From: Hypomyces perniciosus | Lineage: Eukaryota; Ascomycota; Sordariomycetes; Hypocreales; Hypocreaceae | Assembly (NCBI GenBank): GCA_008477525.1 | Contig: SPDT01000007.1 | Span: 1,612,001-1,676,000 of the forward strand | DNA: 64,000 nt | Direction of reading: 5' to 3' | In this document: piece by piece, positions 32,234 through 43,696 of the stretch | Layout of the letters: every line of letters begins with the position of its first letter | Numbering within the stretch: position 1 is the stretch's first letter | The notes under the pieces: model-generated | What the model was told of the DNA's origin: nothing | Database searches by the model: none | The model's input: only the letters and a program-made list of their open reading frames with translations | Translations under genes and position numbers: made by a program

Positions 32234-35200
32234 ATGGATCAGTCGCAGCAGGACAAGCTGGAGACAGTTCCATTTGCCCCTCCATCACAAGATTGCGAAC
32301 GCACAGCCGAGGACCAGAAGACATGGAGCAATGTTGACGATGAGACGTCGAACCTTTCTCTTTCCTCTCCCACTGGAGATACTGAGCCCAGCAATGTCGC
32401 AATACCAACCCCTCTCTCAGCAGGGAGCACAGGATCCGATTTTCAGCTTGGATACCCCTCAAACGCCTCTGACATATCAGGAGACCGAGTCTTTCCAATC
32501 CGATCTGTTGTTAGGGTCGATCCCACTACTAGTCTGGCGTCAGGCGATGACTGCTTCCCCCACCTATCAGATGCAGAAAGTCGAGGACCAGGAATCCCGG
32601 TACATCGGCTCAGCAACACTCGAGCGGAGTCATTGACTGATCTGCAGAGATTGGAATGCGGACCAACATCCCCCACATCACCCGCATCTGATGACCGGCT
32701 TTCTCAGATACGTAGGAAGAGGGCATTGAGTGGGCCTATGTCTAGTGTACAGGCAGACGCCGTACGGCATGGCTCTGCACCTCTCGACTTGGACATTCCA
32801 TCCTCGGATAATGACGAGGCTGAATCAGGAGTATTGGGAGATGAGATGGGGGCGGTCAGCACAGAAAAACATAGCACATCGGCTCTTTCAGAAAGCCAAT
32901 TGCTAGATGATGTTCCTATTGTCACAACTCGTTTCACGCATGTAGTGACGGATGATGGCCATGCAATCATAACTGGGCGGGACGAAGTTCTCCAGCAGTG
33001 CGAAGATGAACCGATACATGCACCCGGGGCCGTGCAAGGGTTTGGTGTTCTCCTGGCCGTGCGTGAAGAGGGCGATGGACGATTTGTTGTGCGCTATGTG
33101 AGCGAAAATTCAGAGAAACTTCTTGGTTATACCCCCCGTCAGCTGTTTCAGTTCAAGAGCTTCCTGGATATCTTGACAGAGGAACAACAGGACAATCTCC
33201 TCGATCATATCGACTTCATTCGTGATGAAGATGCCGATCCCGCAGTCAACGGCCCCGAGGTATTCAGCCTCTCAATTCGGTCCCGAAAAGAGAGAAAAAC
33301 TTCCAGGCTCTGGTGTGCTATTCACATCAACCCCGCCCACCCTGACTTGATCATCTGCGAATTCGAAAAGGACGACGATCAGGAGTATCCGCTTCGGCCT
33401 GCTGATGAACTGACCCCCGAGACCCCGTACGATACCCTCCATGGCAATCCAACCTTGGAGGAGATCGAGGAGAGCACCCAAATTTTGAGCAAACCCCTTC
33501 GGATTTTACGAAGTGCTCGGAAGAAGAGAGGTGAACAAGGGGCGATGCAAGTGTTCGACATCATGTCGCAGGTTCAGGAACAACTCTCCTCTGCCACAGA
33601 TCTGGAAACATTTTTGAAAGTTCTTATTGGAATCGTCAAGGAACTGACTGGCTTTCATCGCGCCATGATCTACCAATTCGATTCTTCCTTCAATGGTAAA
33701 GTCGTCGCCGAGCTTGTTGATACGACTAAAACGGCGGATTTGTACAAGGGTCTCCATTTCCCGGCTTCTGATATACCTCGACAAGCCCGTGAGCTTTATA
33801 AACTGAACAAGGTTCGCTTGCTTTACGACCGGGACTTGGAATCTGCACGAATTGTTTGCCGGACACAGGAAGATTTAGAGGTGCCTCTGGACATGAGCCA
33901 TGCGTACCTCCGGGCAATGTCACCAATCCACCTAAAATACCTCGCCAACATGGCTGTGCGATCCTCCATGTCAATATCTATCAATGCATTCAACGAATTG
34001 TGGGGACTGGTAGCTTGCCACTCCTACGGTGACCATGGCATGCGAGTTTCCTTTCCAATTCGGAAAATGTGTCGTCTAGTTGGAGATACAGCCTCGAGAA
34101 ACATTGAACGGCTCTCATACGCATCAAGGTTACAAGCGCGGAAATTGATCAACACCGCACCAACCGACAAGAACCCGACAGGATACATCATCGCATCCTC
34201 CGATGACCTACTCAGGCTCTTTGACGCCGATTTCGGACTGCTTTCAATCAAAGGAGAGACGAAAATTCTCGGGGTTGTTGAACAAAGTCAAGAGGCTTTG
34301 GCGATGCTCGAGTATCTTCGAATGCGCAAGTTGACCTCAGTGATCGCATCCCAGGATATCAGAGAAGACTTTCCTGATCTGCAGTATGCCCCAGGATTCC
34401 AGGTCATTGCAGGTTTGCTGTACGTCCCCTTGAGCGTGGGAGGCCACGACTTCATTGTTTTTTTTCCGCAAGGGGCAAGTAAAGCAAGTGAAGTGGGCAG
34501 GTAATCCATACGAAAAAGTGTTTCGTCAAGGGACCGCTGGCTATTTGGAGCCGAGGTCAAGCTTCAAGATATGGCACGAAACAGTGCTCGGGACGTGTCG
34601 CGAATGGGTTGAGGAGCAGATTGAGACGGCTGCAGTTCTCTGTCTGGTTTATGGTATGGTCTCCCACGGCTTAAAGTTTGCTTAAACTGGGGTTGTTAAC
34701 ATCCATACAGGTAAATTCATCGAAGTCTGGAGACAAAAGGAGGCAGCTTTGCAAAGCAGCAAACTTACCCGTATTCTCTTAGCGAACTCGGCCCATGAGG
34801 TCCGAACTCCACTCAACGCAATCATTAATTATCTCGAAATCGCTCTTGAAGGGTCCCTGGATCAAGAAACGCGCGAAAACCTGGCTAGATCTCATTCTGC
34901 GTCAAAATCGCTCATCTATGTCATCAACGATCTTCTTGATCTGACCAAGACAGAGGAAGGCCAAAACCTAATTAAGCATGAGGTATTCGAGCTCTCGGCT
35001 TGCATAAAGGAGGCCACAGATCCGTTCCAGATTGAAGCTCAAAGGAAAGGTATTGATTATCATGTTACTCAACACCCTGGTTTACCTCATTATGTGCATG
35101 GCGACAGTCGGCGTGTTAGACAAGCAATTTCGAACATAACAGCAAATGCAGTCGCACACACAAGTAGCGGTTTTGTTAAAGTAGATATGCTTGTTGCCGA

Positions 35201-36691
35201 GGTAAAGGATCAGCAGGTCACTGTGGAGTTTGTCGTCGTGGACTCGGGAGCGGGCATGAGCCCACAGCAGCTGGATGCGCTCTTTCGAGATCTGGAGCAG
35301 GTCAGCACAGAGGAGCCAGAACCAGAACCGAAACCGTCGAATGGGCAAGACGACACGCCCCAAGAGGCCAGGACTCTGGGCCTTGGACTTGCGGTTGTTG
35401 CTCGTATTGTTCGAAATATGGATGGCCAACTACGACTGAAGTCGGCAGAGGGCCAAGGGTCGCGATTTGTTGTCCAATTACCATTCCATCTAGTTGAAGA
35501 ATTACCGGGTGGAGATATCGGGGACCCTCCCTTACAAGTCACTGCGCAACCCAAACTTGCCTCGACTGTGGGCTCTCTCACTATTTCTCCAGATGGGGAG
35601 ATTTTACTCGTTGACCGGGCCAGCGGTATCAACATCACTCTAGAAAGAGATAGGCGTGCTGGAGAAAGACCCAGCATTGAGAGCCTCCGAAGCGGTGGAA
35701 GTCATGGTAGCCAAGGCAGCCAAAAGAGTGACGCAGATCGCTTGATTGATGCTATACAGACACCCTTAGCCTTCAACGAAAAAGATACTGAATATTTTGC
35801 ACCAAGAGAAAGCTCAATCCGGTCTACTACGATAGCGAGCGCAATGGTCGCAACGATTCCCGGAAACTCTCAGCTTCAGACGCACACCTCATTGCCTCAG
35901 CAGCCGTCTCATGAGGAGCCAGGCACCGCCGAAGTACGTGATTCCAAAATGCCGGTTCGAGCGATAAAGATAGCAGACGAATACAGCGATGTCCCCCCTC
36001 AACCTCAACCGGGGGAAAAGCCTCTAGAAGTTCTGGAAACGCAAAGCGATGCTAGCCAGATTACACCTTCACAACCTGTCGCCGGTGTTGCGGTAGAAGA
36101 CACCAGATCTTTGCGGATACTGGTTGCAGAAGACGATCCAATCAATATGAAGATCCTGCGAAAGAGACTGGAGAGAGTTGGGCACGAGGTACATCATACT
36201 GTAAATGGAGAGGACTGTGCAACAGTATACGGCGATGAGCCGTCTAGTTTCGACGTAGTACTTATGGATATGCAGGTGAGTGATTGGAATCGGAAGTACG
36301 AGTCAAATGTTGAATCTTTGGACGACTAACCAGCGACTAGATGCCAATTGTGGATGGCCTCACCAGCACCAAGATGATTCGAGCAATGGAGAACAAATCG
36401 AGTGATGAGGGTCATTCGCCGCTGGCGGCGGATTGTGGCCGAATTCCCATATTTGCTGTCTCCGCTTCTCTAGTAGAAGCGCAGATGGAGACGTATGTCA
36501 GTGCCGGTTTCGATGGATGGATTCTTAAACCCATTGATTTTAAGAGGCTTCGCACTCTATTAACGGGCATTCACGATGACGAGACACGACAATCATGCAT
36601 CTACGCTCCTGGAGAGTGGGAGCGTGGCGGTTGGTTTGCTCCAAAACACGATACAAGCGATCAGATAGGCGAGCAGGCGACGCTGAATTAG
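32234..36691 (+). CDS. fphA: Fungal phytochrome hybrid histidine kinase, apparent frameshift
   Basis: Red/far-red photoreceptor kinase. Exons: 32234-34653, 34711-36275 and 36341-36691, about 1444 residues once one extra base is ignored. After a 250-residue Ser/Asp-rich N-terminus comes the chromophore region QQCEDEPIHAPGAVQGFG, where Cys256 matches the biliverdin-attaching Cys of bacterial and fungal phytochromes. PAS, GAF (HFPASDIPRQARELY) and PHY domains follow. The kinase has the H-box SAHEVRTPLNAI (His about 835), DLLDLTKTEEGQ, an N-box-like NITANAVAHT, and GLGLAVVARIV. A receiver has acidic LVAEDDPIN, phospho-acceptor VVLMDMQMP (Asp about 1326) and a Lys in ILKPIDF. At 34457-34464 a T8 run breaks the frame: before it the frame reads HDFIVFF, and RKGQVKQVKWAGNP continues in the next frame. 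Seven Ts would be in frame. This could be a sequencing indel or a real null allele. Confidence 0.92.
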
Positions 36692-37662
36692 CAGAGAGAG
36701 AGAGAGATTCTGTTAGCGAGCACAGAAAATTACGTTGGCTATTCCAAGGTGACTTGATAACTAGGCCACCACTACACAAGAGCTGGGATTTCTTTTGGAA
36801 TGCTACTAAACCGGTCCGGCTTTTCGCGACAAAGAGTTTCCAGGGAGACGTCTGATATCACATATTCAGTTGCTAAAACAAGACTTGATCAAGTTTCAAC
36901 TGAAGCGGCGTTGAATTCCATACCTTGGAGTATTATTGCGATGTACGCGGACTATCAGGTGCTATCACACGAGTATACACGGCGTTGGAGGAAAATGGGG
37001 AAAACACGAATACACACATGGGCTCACTTTGTTATTTGTTTTGCTGTTTTGCTATTCTAAGTGATGGTAAATGGAACATGGCAGATACACGCATGGCAGA
37101 GGTTACGACCGACGCAGGCAGGTTTTTTCGAGGCGTTCGTTGGCTATTTTGGTGTCTTTGTCCGGGGATGATACCTCTTTGAGTATGGAATTTTAGAAAC
37201 AAGGGAAAAGAGGTAAGAGGAAACGAAACTGACAATGTGCAAGTATACGCAGTTGTTCATTGAGACAATAGGAGGAGGGCTACGAGAGGAGGGAATGAAT
37301 ACACGCGGCCCTGTTGATGGGTACTGGCACGGCAATACTGGCTCTCATAATACTTTTTTACAGTGATTGCTTACAATGGGGATAGATAAATACCCTGAAA
37401 GCTCTAGCAAAATCGAGATAAGTAATATCTTCCTTTCCGTGATATATGAAATCTCATCTATTGAGAGCAAGCATTCGCCCATGATGATCCAAAAATAAAT
37501 AAAATAAAATCAAGTAGATATATCATTTTTTCTAGGTATCCAGAACAAAAAAAAACCCTTAAAAAGAAAGCTTACAAGAAATAGGAAGTAAAAACAAAGT
37601 GAGTTTTGTCCGTGGAGAAGCCGAATGACTACTCTCACCCTTCGCCATCTATTTCACTTTAA
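36692..37662. other. Convergent 3' intergenic region
   Basis: The phytochrome gene (+) and the ABC transporter gene (-) converge here. The stretch is AT-rich, contains a (GA)n tract near 36692-36706 and shows no coding potential. Polyadenylation of both genes is expected within it. Confidence 0.5.
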
Positions 37663-40600
37663 CTAACGCTTGAACACCTTCGTGAATATGCTTGGCTTCT
37701 TCTCATGATTCTCCTCTTGAACGTTATGCTCCCCCACGATAGTCAAGAAGACCTGGTCCAGCGTAGTTGGGCTAACGCTATAGTGTTCTACGCCCAAACG
37801 CGCTTTGTTCTCCTCGAGAAGAATGACCAGACGTCCGATGGCGCCCCAGCTGATATCATGTCCGACAGGCAGAACTTCGTTCTCGCGGAAGAGACCTTTC
37901 GTTGCGGCGAGGATGTCGCTTGCGCGGACGGAGAATCGCATTTGGCCGTGGTATGTCTTTACTTCTACGTCTGCCGAGGGAAGTGTCTCGCGGACCCAGG
38001 AGATGATACGGTCCATTTCCTCATCTGTAGTGCGCGGTGCTGTACTTGATACAAGATGGACATATAAAGCATCGCCAAAACGGCGCCTCAGGTCGTCGGG
38101 CGTTCCGAGGGCGAGCATGCGCCTGGCTAGGATACCAGCGCGGCCAGCCAGGGCGTCAGCCTCTTCCATGCTGTGAGTTGTCAAGAGGATGGAGCGTCCG
38201 GGGACAGTAGCCTGAAGAGTTTTCCACATAACTCGCTTAGAAGCCGCATCTAGACCGGATGAAGGCTCATCGAGGAGGACGACGCCGGGGTTACCCATGA
38301 GTGCGATACCCAAGCTGAGTTTGCGCTTGTTACCGCCAGATAAGGCGACAGCCATGCGGGATTCGAAGGTACTCAGACCGACAGCTTGCAGTACGGCATC
38401 CACATTATGCTTGACATCAGAGACGCCTCGAATTTTGGCATAAAACTCAAGATGCTCTCGGACCGTCATCTGATCTAGAGCGTCAATCTGCGGACAAACA
38501 CCAAGATTGGCTCTCGCGGCGGCCAATTCTTTGGTCACTGAAACACCCTCGATTAAGATATCACCGCCGTGGAAGCTTGGCTTAATATCTCCCCGGATGA
38601 GCGAGATCGCTGTCGATTTACCAGCCCCGTTTGGTCCGAGCAGAGCAAACACTTCGCCACGCTTGATACCGAAGGTCACGTTGTCCACCGCAGTGTTCTT
38701 ACCAAACGATTTAGTCAGGTGAAGAACCCTGAGGCCATCATTTGCCTCGTTGCCGGTAACCCTATCCAACTCATTGGCTAATTCCTCGTCGGATTGCTCA
38801 TCGGTCTTTTCATGAGATTGGTCAAAGCTGAACAGACTTCGGACCGACGACCCAACAGATCCACTGTCGAACCAAACTAGCAATCCAAACAGGATGAAAC
38901 ACTGAACAATCAGGTAGAGGATAGGGCCACCATATTGGCGTATACCCACGGGGTTGGTAGAGAGCTCAGTCCCGTTGCAAGCAGTAGAATAGAGGTTCAT
39001 AGCGACAATTATCGCCCTGATAACAGACCCGATGGGCATGACTGCAGAGATAACGAAATGGCAAATCAAGAGGGCAGAATCGATATTGGAAGTGTCAGCA
39101 TAAGTGTCGACACAGACATATGCGATCAAATAACCCAGGAAGAAAACGCCCTGTCCGGCCGCTGCCCAGGCAAACGAAGCGAGCTGCGACTTGGTGAAAA
39201 GAGACACAATGTATGCCACCAAGATGGAGGCCAGCCCGTACAGGAATAGAACCACAAAGATATACTCAATGTGGTACCACATACGTGACATCCCGTACCA
39301 TAAAGTAGTCACAAGTGCGGCGCCCACAAGCACGAAGATGAAATCGAACGTGAGGTATGCCATCCACAGGGGGAGGGGTCGAACACCATTTGAGTACTGT
39401 AAACTACGCACAAATCTTCTTCGCTCATTGCTTGGATACAACGCAAAGAAGGCAGGGTAGCATGCCAGGGCCAGACCCATGTAGATGACGAGATTCAGTG
39501 CTTGGCCGCTAGATGGGGTGAAAGGGATGTCAAACGGCGACCAAGTGGTGCCGATGGTCGTATTGGTCACCAGGACATCGAGAAATTGTTGAGCTGTCAG
39601 GGGACTCGTGACAAACAGGTTGGCAACCCAGGCAGCAGTTGGCTTAGTGTCCTCATCGCCGAGCCATACGCCTACCGTTACGTTTTGGCGGAAGTCTCTG
39701 ATGTACTGCTGGAAGTCGCCGAACGTGTCGACTATCTCAAGATTGCTGAGTGCGTCAAGTGCTACGAGACTTGTAACTGAGAGTTCCTTCTCAAAGACGG
39801 GTTGGAAGAGGTTGAGTCGAGACATGCTGAACTTGGAAGACGGCCCAAAAAGGAACAAAAGGTCGTTGGTGTAGCCATACTGGGTGAAGGCGTCTTGGTT
39901 GAGAGAAACTGAAGCTTCATCATCAACCTTGCACCCGATAGGATCTTGGCGCTGTACAAAGAGAGCGGTCAAGGCCGCAGCTATAACTGGCAGGAGAAAG
40001 GCTATGGCATAGACAATCCAATTCCTTTTAAGAACTGTCCAGCGTTTCTGGAATAAGATCACGGACTGCTCGACATAGCTGACTCTCCTGCCGTTAAGAA
40101 GTTGAAGCCCCAGTTGAGCTTTGGAATCCTGCGAACTGTCATCCTTCACTTTCTCGACAACCCCGTCACCGACAGATTCACGGATTTTTTCCTCGTCCTT
40201 GATTTCTTCGGCGAGCTGTAGAAATACGTCCTCGATAGTAGGGCCTGAGAAACGGTAGTCCGTGATGCCAACATTCTGAAGTTCTCTGATGACTTGCGCT
40301 GCTAAGCCGGATGTGGGAGCGACATAGGTAATCAGATCAAAGGAATCTTGCTTCTTGACTCCAGGAACATCTGGCGAGTCCCCAACATCTGCGCCTTTGT
40401 GAACGTGGATCCTATAACCACTGCCCAGCCTATCCTTGAGCTCCACAGAAGAGCCTTCGGCACGGAGTGTTCCTTTCGACAGGATCGCGATGTGGTCGGC
40501 AAGGAGATCAGCTTCGTCCAAGAAATGAGTGGTCAGTATCAAAGTTCTCTTGCCACGCTCGGCCAAGAGGATATCCCATAATTTACGTCGAGACAACGGA

Positions 40601-42501
40601 TCAATGCCACTGCTCACTTCGTCCACGCAGCATACAGCGCTTCCGCCCACCAGCATCATACCCAGCTGCAATTTTCGCTTCTGGCCACCAGACAAGGTCC
40701 CCGCACGAGCCTTTCGCTTGTGTGTAAGATCTATAGACTCGATCATCTTGATGATTTGCTCGTTGGTTGCTAGCGCATGAGGGGACTTCAGCTTGTCGAA
40801 TATTCTCAGGTGTTCCTCCACTGTCAGGTCGTCCCAGAGGACGTTCTTCTGCGGCGCGATGCCTAAACCGCCGGTACCATCAATCGTAATTGTTCCGCTG
40901 GTAAGTTTGTTTAATCCTGCAATTGCATCCAGAGTTGTGCTCTTGCCACTTCCATTCGCACCCAAGAGCGCAACGATCTCGCCTCTCCTGACATTGAAGC
41001 TCAATTCGTTGACGGCCACAACACGGTTCGATCGCTTTCGACAAGAGAACAAGCGCGAGAAGAAGCTTGGGGTATACACCTTGGTGAATCCGTCAAGCTG
41101 AACAGCGTACTCACTGGCGTCATTGCTTCCAGCTTGCCGAGCATATACCTTGCGACCCTCTGTTGACGTGCCATGTCGCGCCTTCTCTATCAGCGCGGCG
41201 AGGAGGGGATACACGAAGATTTGGGCAATCAAGAATACCCAGAGAGCAATTCCTGGGATATCCGAGGCACTATTGGGAGGAGCCCGAGTCAGGTCAGCCG
41301 CGTTACTGTTCGACTCATATTGAGACATGTATCTAATGAGGTAGACGAAGCAGCATGGTGCGAACAACACGGACAATATAGCAACAGTAAGTGGCTCAGG
41401 GGAGAGGGACTGAGCCAAAATACCCAGTAACAGTATTGCAAGGATAGCTGTAATGCCACTAAGCTGCGCCTTTTTAAAAAGGGAAGCAAATAGAATGGAC
41501 ATGGAAGCGAGAGCAAGACCGCCAAGGACGTGAGAAACCAGGACGATGGCGATGCTGGTGTTGGAAAAGACACCATAGTGCACAACAACAGATCCAATGA
41601 TCCAAGCAGGGCCATAAACGAGGGTGAGAGAGAGGTGGTGGGAGATGATTCGCGCAGCCAACGGCATCCACGGCCTGCTGGCAGGCATCATGGCGTCCAG
41701 TAGTTGCGACATACCACTCTCGCGCTCGGTGGCGATGAGTCCGGTTAAGTGGTAGGATATCCAGATGATGGTGGCAATGAATGCGATGCCCATGTACTTG
41801 ACAATTGACTGGTGAAAGTTCTCCCGAATCTTGGCGTCCCGGTGCTCTTGCGTCACGCTGGTGAAAGCTTGTTCCCGAACATCGGCTAGCTGGTCGGGGC
41901 CCTTGGTGTTGTTCATGTCGGCGATGATGCTGTCGACCACTCTTTGCATAGGCAAGATATAGACCTCCTCTGGGTTGGTGGGCCTGTCGACATTGATTTT
42001 GAAGGGACTGTCCCACATCTCGGCGTCTGTGCGAATGATGTACCTCCAGAAGTTGCCGCCTTCAGTTGGGGACGATTTCATCACGATGGCGTTGAAGCAT
42101 TTGGTGACACCACGCTGACTGCTCCGGCATTCAGTGGCAAGGCTATCTTCGCTATCGGTCCGAACGACTTTGACTGTCGGCCCCTGCAGCGTAATCTGGC
42201 TTTCAACTCGGTCCAACAGCTGCTGGATCTCGCCTCCAGTATGTCCACCGTCGACAAGCACGACCTTGTTTCTCTCACTCGGCACCGCAACCTCGAATGC
42301 CTGGGAGAGCGTCATGACGGGGTAGATGTTCCCAAAGCCATAGGTTGCAGGCGAAACGAACAGGTTCTTGGCGAAGCTGAAGAAGACGGCCAGCCCTATG
42401 GGAACAAGAAAGGCCATGATGAGGACTCTCTTGAAATGGCGCTGTAGGAGAAGTCGGAAATTCTTGGACATTAACGTCCATATCTGGCTGGTGAAAGCCA
42501 T
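37663..42501 (-). CDS. Full-size ABCA-type ABC transporter
   Basis: A single exon of 1612 codons encodes a membrane transporter with two transmembrane-plus-ATPase halves. The start was placed at 42501 (MAFTSQIWTLMSKNF) because the ATG has a strong context (GCCGCCATGG) and precedes the first hydrophobic segment; the upstream frame lacks another ATG. Each half has one helix, a large extracellular loop, then about five helices and an ATPase. ATPase 1: Walker A LLGANGSGKST, signature LSGGQKRKLQ, Walker B AVCCVDEVSSG, H-loop LTTHFLDE. ATPase 2: LLGPNGAGKST, LSGGNKRKLS (Asn replaces the usual Gln), VVLLDEPSSG and LTTHSMEE. Domain order and the LSGG(Q/N)KRKLS signatures identify subfamily A, linked to lipid movement in animals. 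The substrate here is unknown. ABCA members are scarce in fungi. Confidence 0.93.
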   Translation of the reverse strand: MAFTSQIWTLMSKNFRLLLQRHFKRVLIMAFLVPIGLAVFFSFAKNLFVSPATYGFGNIYPVMTLSQAFEVAVPSERNKVVLVDGGHTGGEIQQLLDRVESQITLQGPTVKVVRTDSEDSLATECRSSQRGVTKCFNAIVMKSSPTEGGNFWRYIIRTDAEMWDSPFKINVDRPTNPEEVYILPMQRVVDSIIADMNNTKGPDQLADVREQAFTSVTQEHRDAKIRENFHQSIVKYMGIAFIATIIWISYHLTGLIATERESGMSQLLDAMMPASRPWMPLAARIISHHLSLTLVYGPAWIIGSVVVHYGVFSNTSIAIVLVSHVLGGLALASMSILFASLFKKAQLSGITAILAILLLGILAQSLSPEPLTVAILSVLFAPCCFVYLIRYMSQYESNSNAADLTRAPPNSASDIPGIALWVFLIAQIFVYPLLAALIEKARHGTSTEGRKVYARQAGSNDASEYAVQLDGFTKVYTPSFFSRLFSCRKRSNRVVAVNELSFNVRRGEIVALLGANGSGKSTTLDAIAGLNKLTSGTITIDGTGGLGIAPQKNVLWDDLTVEEHLRIFDKLKSPHALATNEQIIKMIESIDLTHKRKARAGTLSGGQKRKLQLGMMLVGGSAVCCVDEVSSGIDPLSRRKLWDILLAERGKRTLILTTHFLDEADLLADHIAILSKGTLRAEGSSVELKDRLGSGYRIHVHKGADVGDSPDVPGVKKQDSFDLITYVAPTSGLAAQVIRELQNVGITDYRFSGPTIEDVFLQLAEEIKDEEKIRESVGDGVVEKVKDDSSQDSKAQLGLQLLNGRRVSYVEQSVILFQKRWTVLKRNWIVYAIAFLLPVIAAALTALFVQRQDPIGCKVDDEASVSLNQDAFTQYGYTNDLLFLFGPSSKFSMSRLNLFQPVFEKELSVTSLVALDALSNLEIVDTFGDFQQYIRDFRQNVTVGVWLGDEDTKPTAAWVANLFVTSPLTAQQFLDVLVTNTTIGTTWSPFDIPFTPSSGQALNLVIYMGLALACYPAFFALYPSNERRRFVRSLQYSNGVRPLPLWMAYLTFDFIFVLVGAALVTTLWYGMSRMWYHIEYIFVVLFLYGLASILVAYIVSLFTKSQLASFAWAAAGQGVFFLGYLIAYVCVDTYADTSNIDSALLICHFVISAVMPIGSVIRAIIVAMNLYSTACNGTELSTNPVGIRQYGGPILYLIVQCFILFGLLVWFDSGSVGSSVRSLFSFDQSHEKTDEQSDEELANELDRVTGNEANDGLRVLHLTKSFGKNTAVDNVTFGIKRGEVFALLGPNGAGKSTAISLIRGDIKPSFHGGDILIEGVSVTKELAAARANLGVCPQIDALDQMTVREHLEFYAKIRGVSDVKHNVDAVLQAVGLSTFESRMAVALSGGNKRKLSLGIALMGNPGVVLLDEPSSGLDAASKRVMWKTLQATVPGRSILLTTHSMEEADALAGRAGILARRMLALGTPDDLRRRFGDALYVHLVSSTAPRTTDEEMDRIISWVRETLPSADVEVKTYHGQMRFSVRASDILAATKGLFRENEVLPVGHDISWGAIGRLVILLEENKARLGVEHYSVSPTTLDQVFLTIVGEHNVQEENHEKKPSIFTKVFKR

Positions 42502-43696
42502 GGCGGCGCGAGTGGTGTGCGATCGCCGGACAAGCTGGTGAAGCTGTTGTCTTGTCTTGCTTTGTTCTCCGATGGCGTGTCTTGTTTCTTGTTTCTTGTC
42601 CAGCACCAGATGCTATCGAGGGCTATTATGTCGGGAAGAGGACGGGAGAGGGGGGGGCCATCCTGGGAGAGGCCACCACAGAGGCCGCGTAGGTCGAGCT
42701 CCTGAAGCTTGGGCGATATTAGAGCATGAGTGCAAATTTGCTAGCTTGAAAGAAGAAGATCCATGACGATGACAAGGAGATCGGTCATTGATGGCTATCT
42801 CTTGAGGGTCAGCGGTGCTAAAAGCGGATCTGACCTTGGCATGGAGCCGAGTGTCCGCGCTAGCAAAACTATTTCCGGGGGCCTGTGACACGAGACGGGA
42901 TCTTCCCGATGTTAGATTTCGGTGTCATTATAATATCCGAATAGAATGTAAGTGCAAGGTAGTGATCATTGCAGGAAAAAGGATTGCATGTTTTGGTCAA
43001 GAGGCAGCAGTTATTAATACCAACGGTATCCAAATCGGTAATTCTACGCTCTTTCTGGTGATCAGAACAACAAATCAGATGTTATGCCCATTTAACTGTT
43101 TCGTATTAACCAGTGAAACAATGTGGCAAGCCACGTGTGGGGCTGACGAACTCATCGGGTGTGGCCAAAAGTGGAAGTCCTGACCCCTGCTTCGTAGACG
43201 ACGGCTCGTATCGCTGGACCTAGGTGTACGACCTAGTACTTCGTACTACTACTAGTACTAATGCTACCATACAAGAGCAGGCACACGCGTTTCGCTGTCA
43301 GGTACCATGTCAGACTCCTACAGTGGGGAGAAGAAAGAGTTTCGGTAACTTTTGTAAGGCAGCTCTATATAAAATTTACCGAAACTTTTTGCGTGGCACT
43401 GTACCTGACTTGGAAACTGATTGCGCGTCCCTTCTGAGTCAGGTACTACTAATAACGTATACAAAGTCCCACATATATAAGAGCCGCATGCTGTCTATCC
43501 ATCGATTTCAATATGTCGAACCGCAGAATCAAAACCCTATTGTCCACCAATAAATGCACTCCCTACCGGTCCAAATGAGATCTAACAGCAGCGTGTCCCA
43601 AACTCTAACGACTCCCTTCAGCTAGCTATAGACGCAGATTGGCAAATACTTGTGTTCAGGGCCAGTGTACTTCGTACTTTGTACAAAGTATCATCG
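42502..43696. other. Intergenic region with imperfect inverted repeat
   Basis: This 1.2-kb gap holds the ABC transporter promoter at its left and the RAD4 3' region at its right. It contains TACTTCGTA variants (about 43234 and 43669) and the inverted repeat listed separately. No gene is recognised. Confidence 0.45.
43298..43408. repeat. Imperfect terminal inverted repeat, possible MITE remnant
   Basis: The outer arms are TCAGGTAC at 43298-43305 and GTACCTGA at 43401-43408. The inner arms are GTTTCGGTAA at 43339-43348 and TTACCGAAAC at 43376-43385; both pairs are perfect complements. ACAGTG and CACTGT also pair between them. The centre is AT-rich with CTATATAAAA. A third TCAGGTAC occurs at about 43439. 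The size would suit a degenerate miniature element or a long hairpin, but no target-site duplication is clear. Confidence 0.5.
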
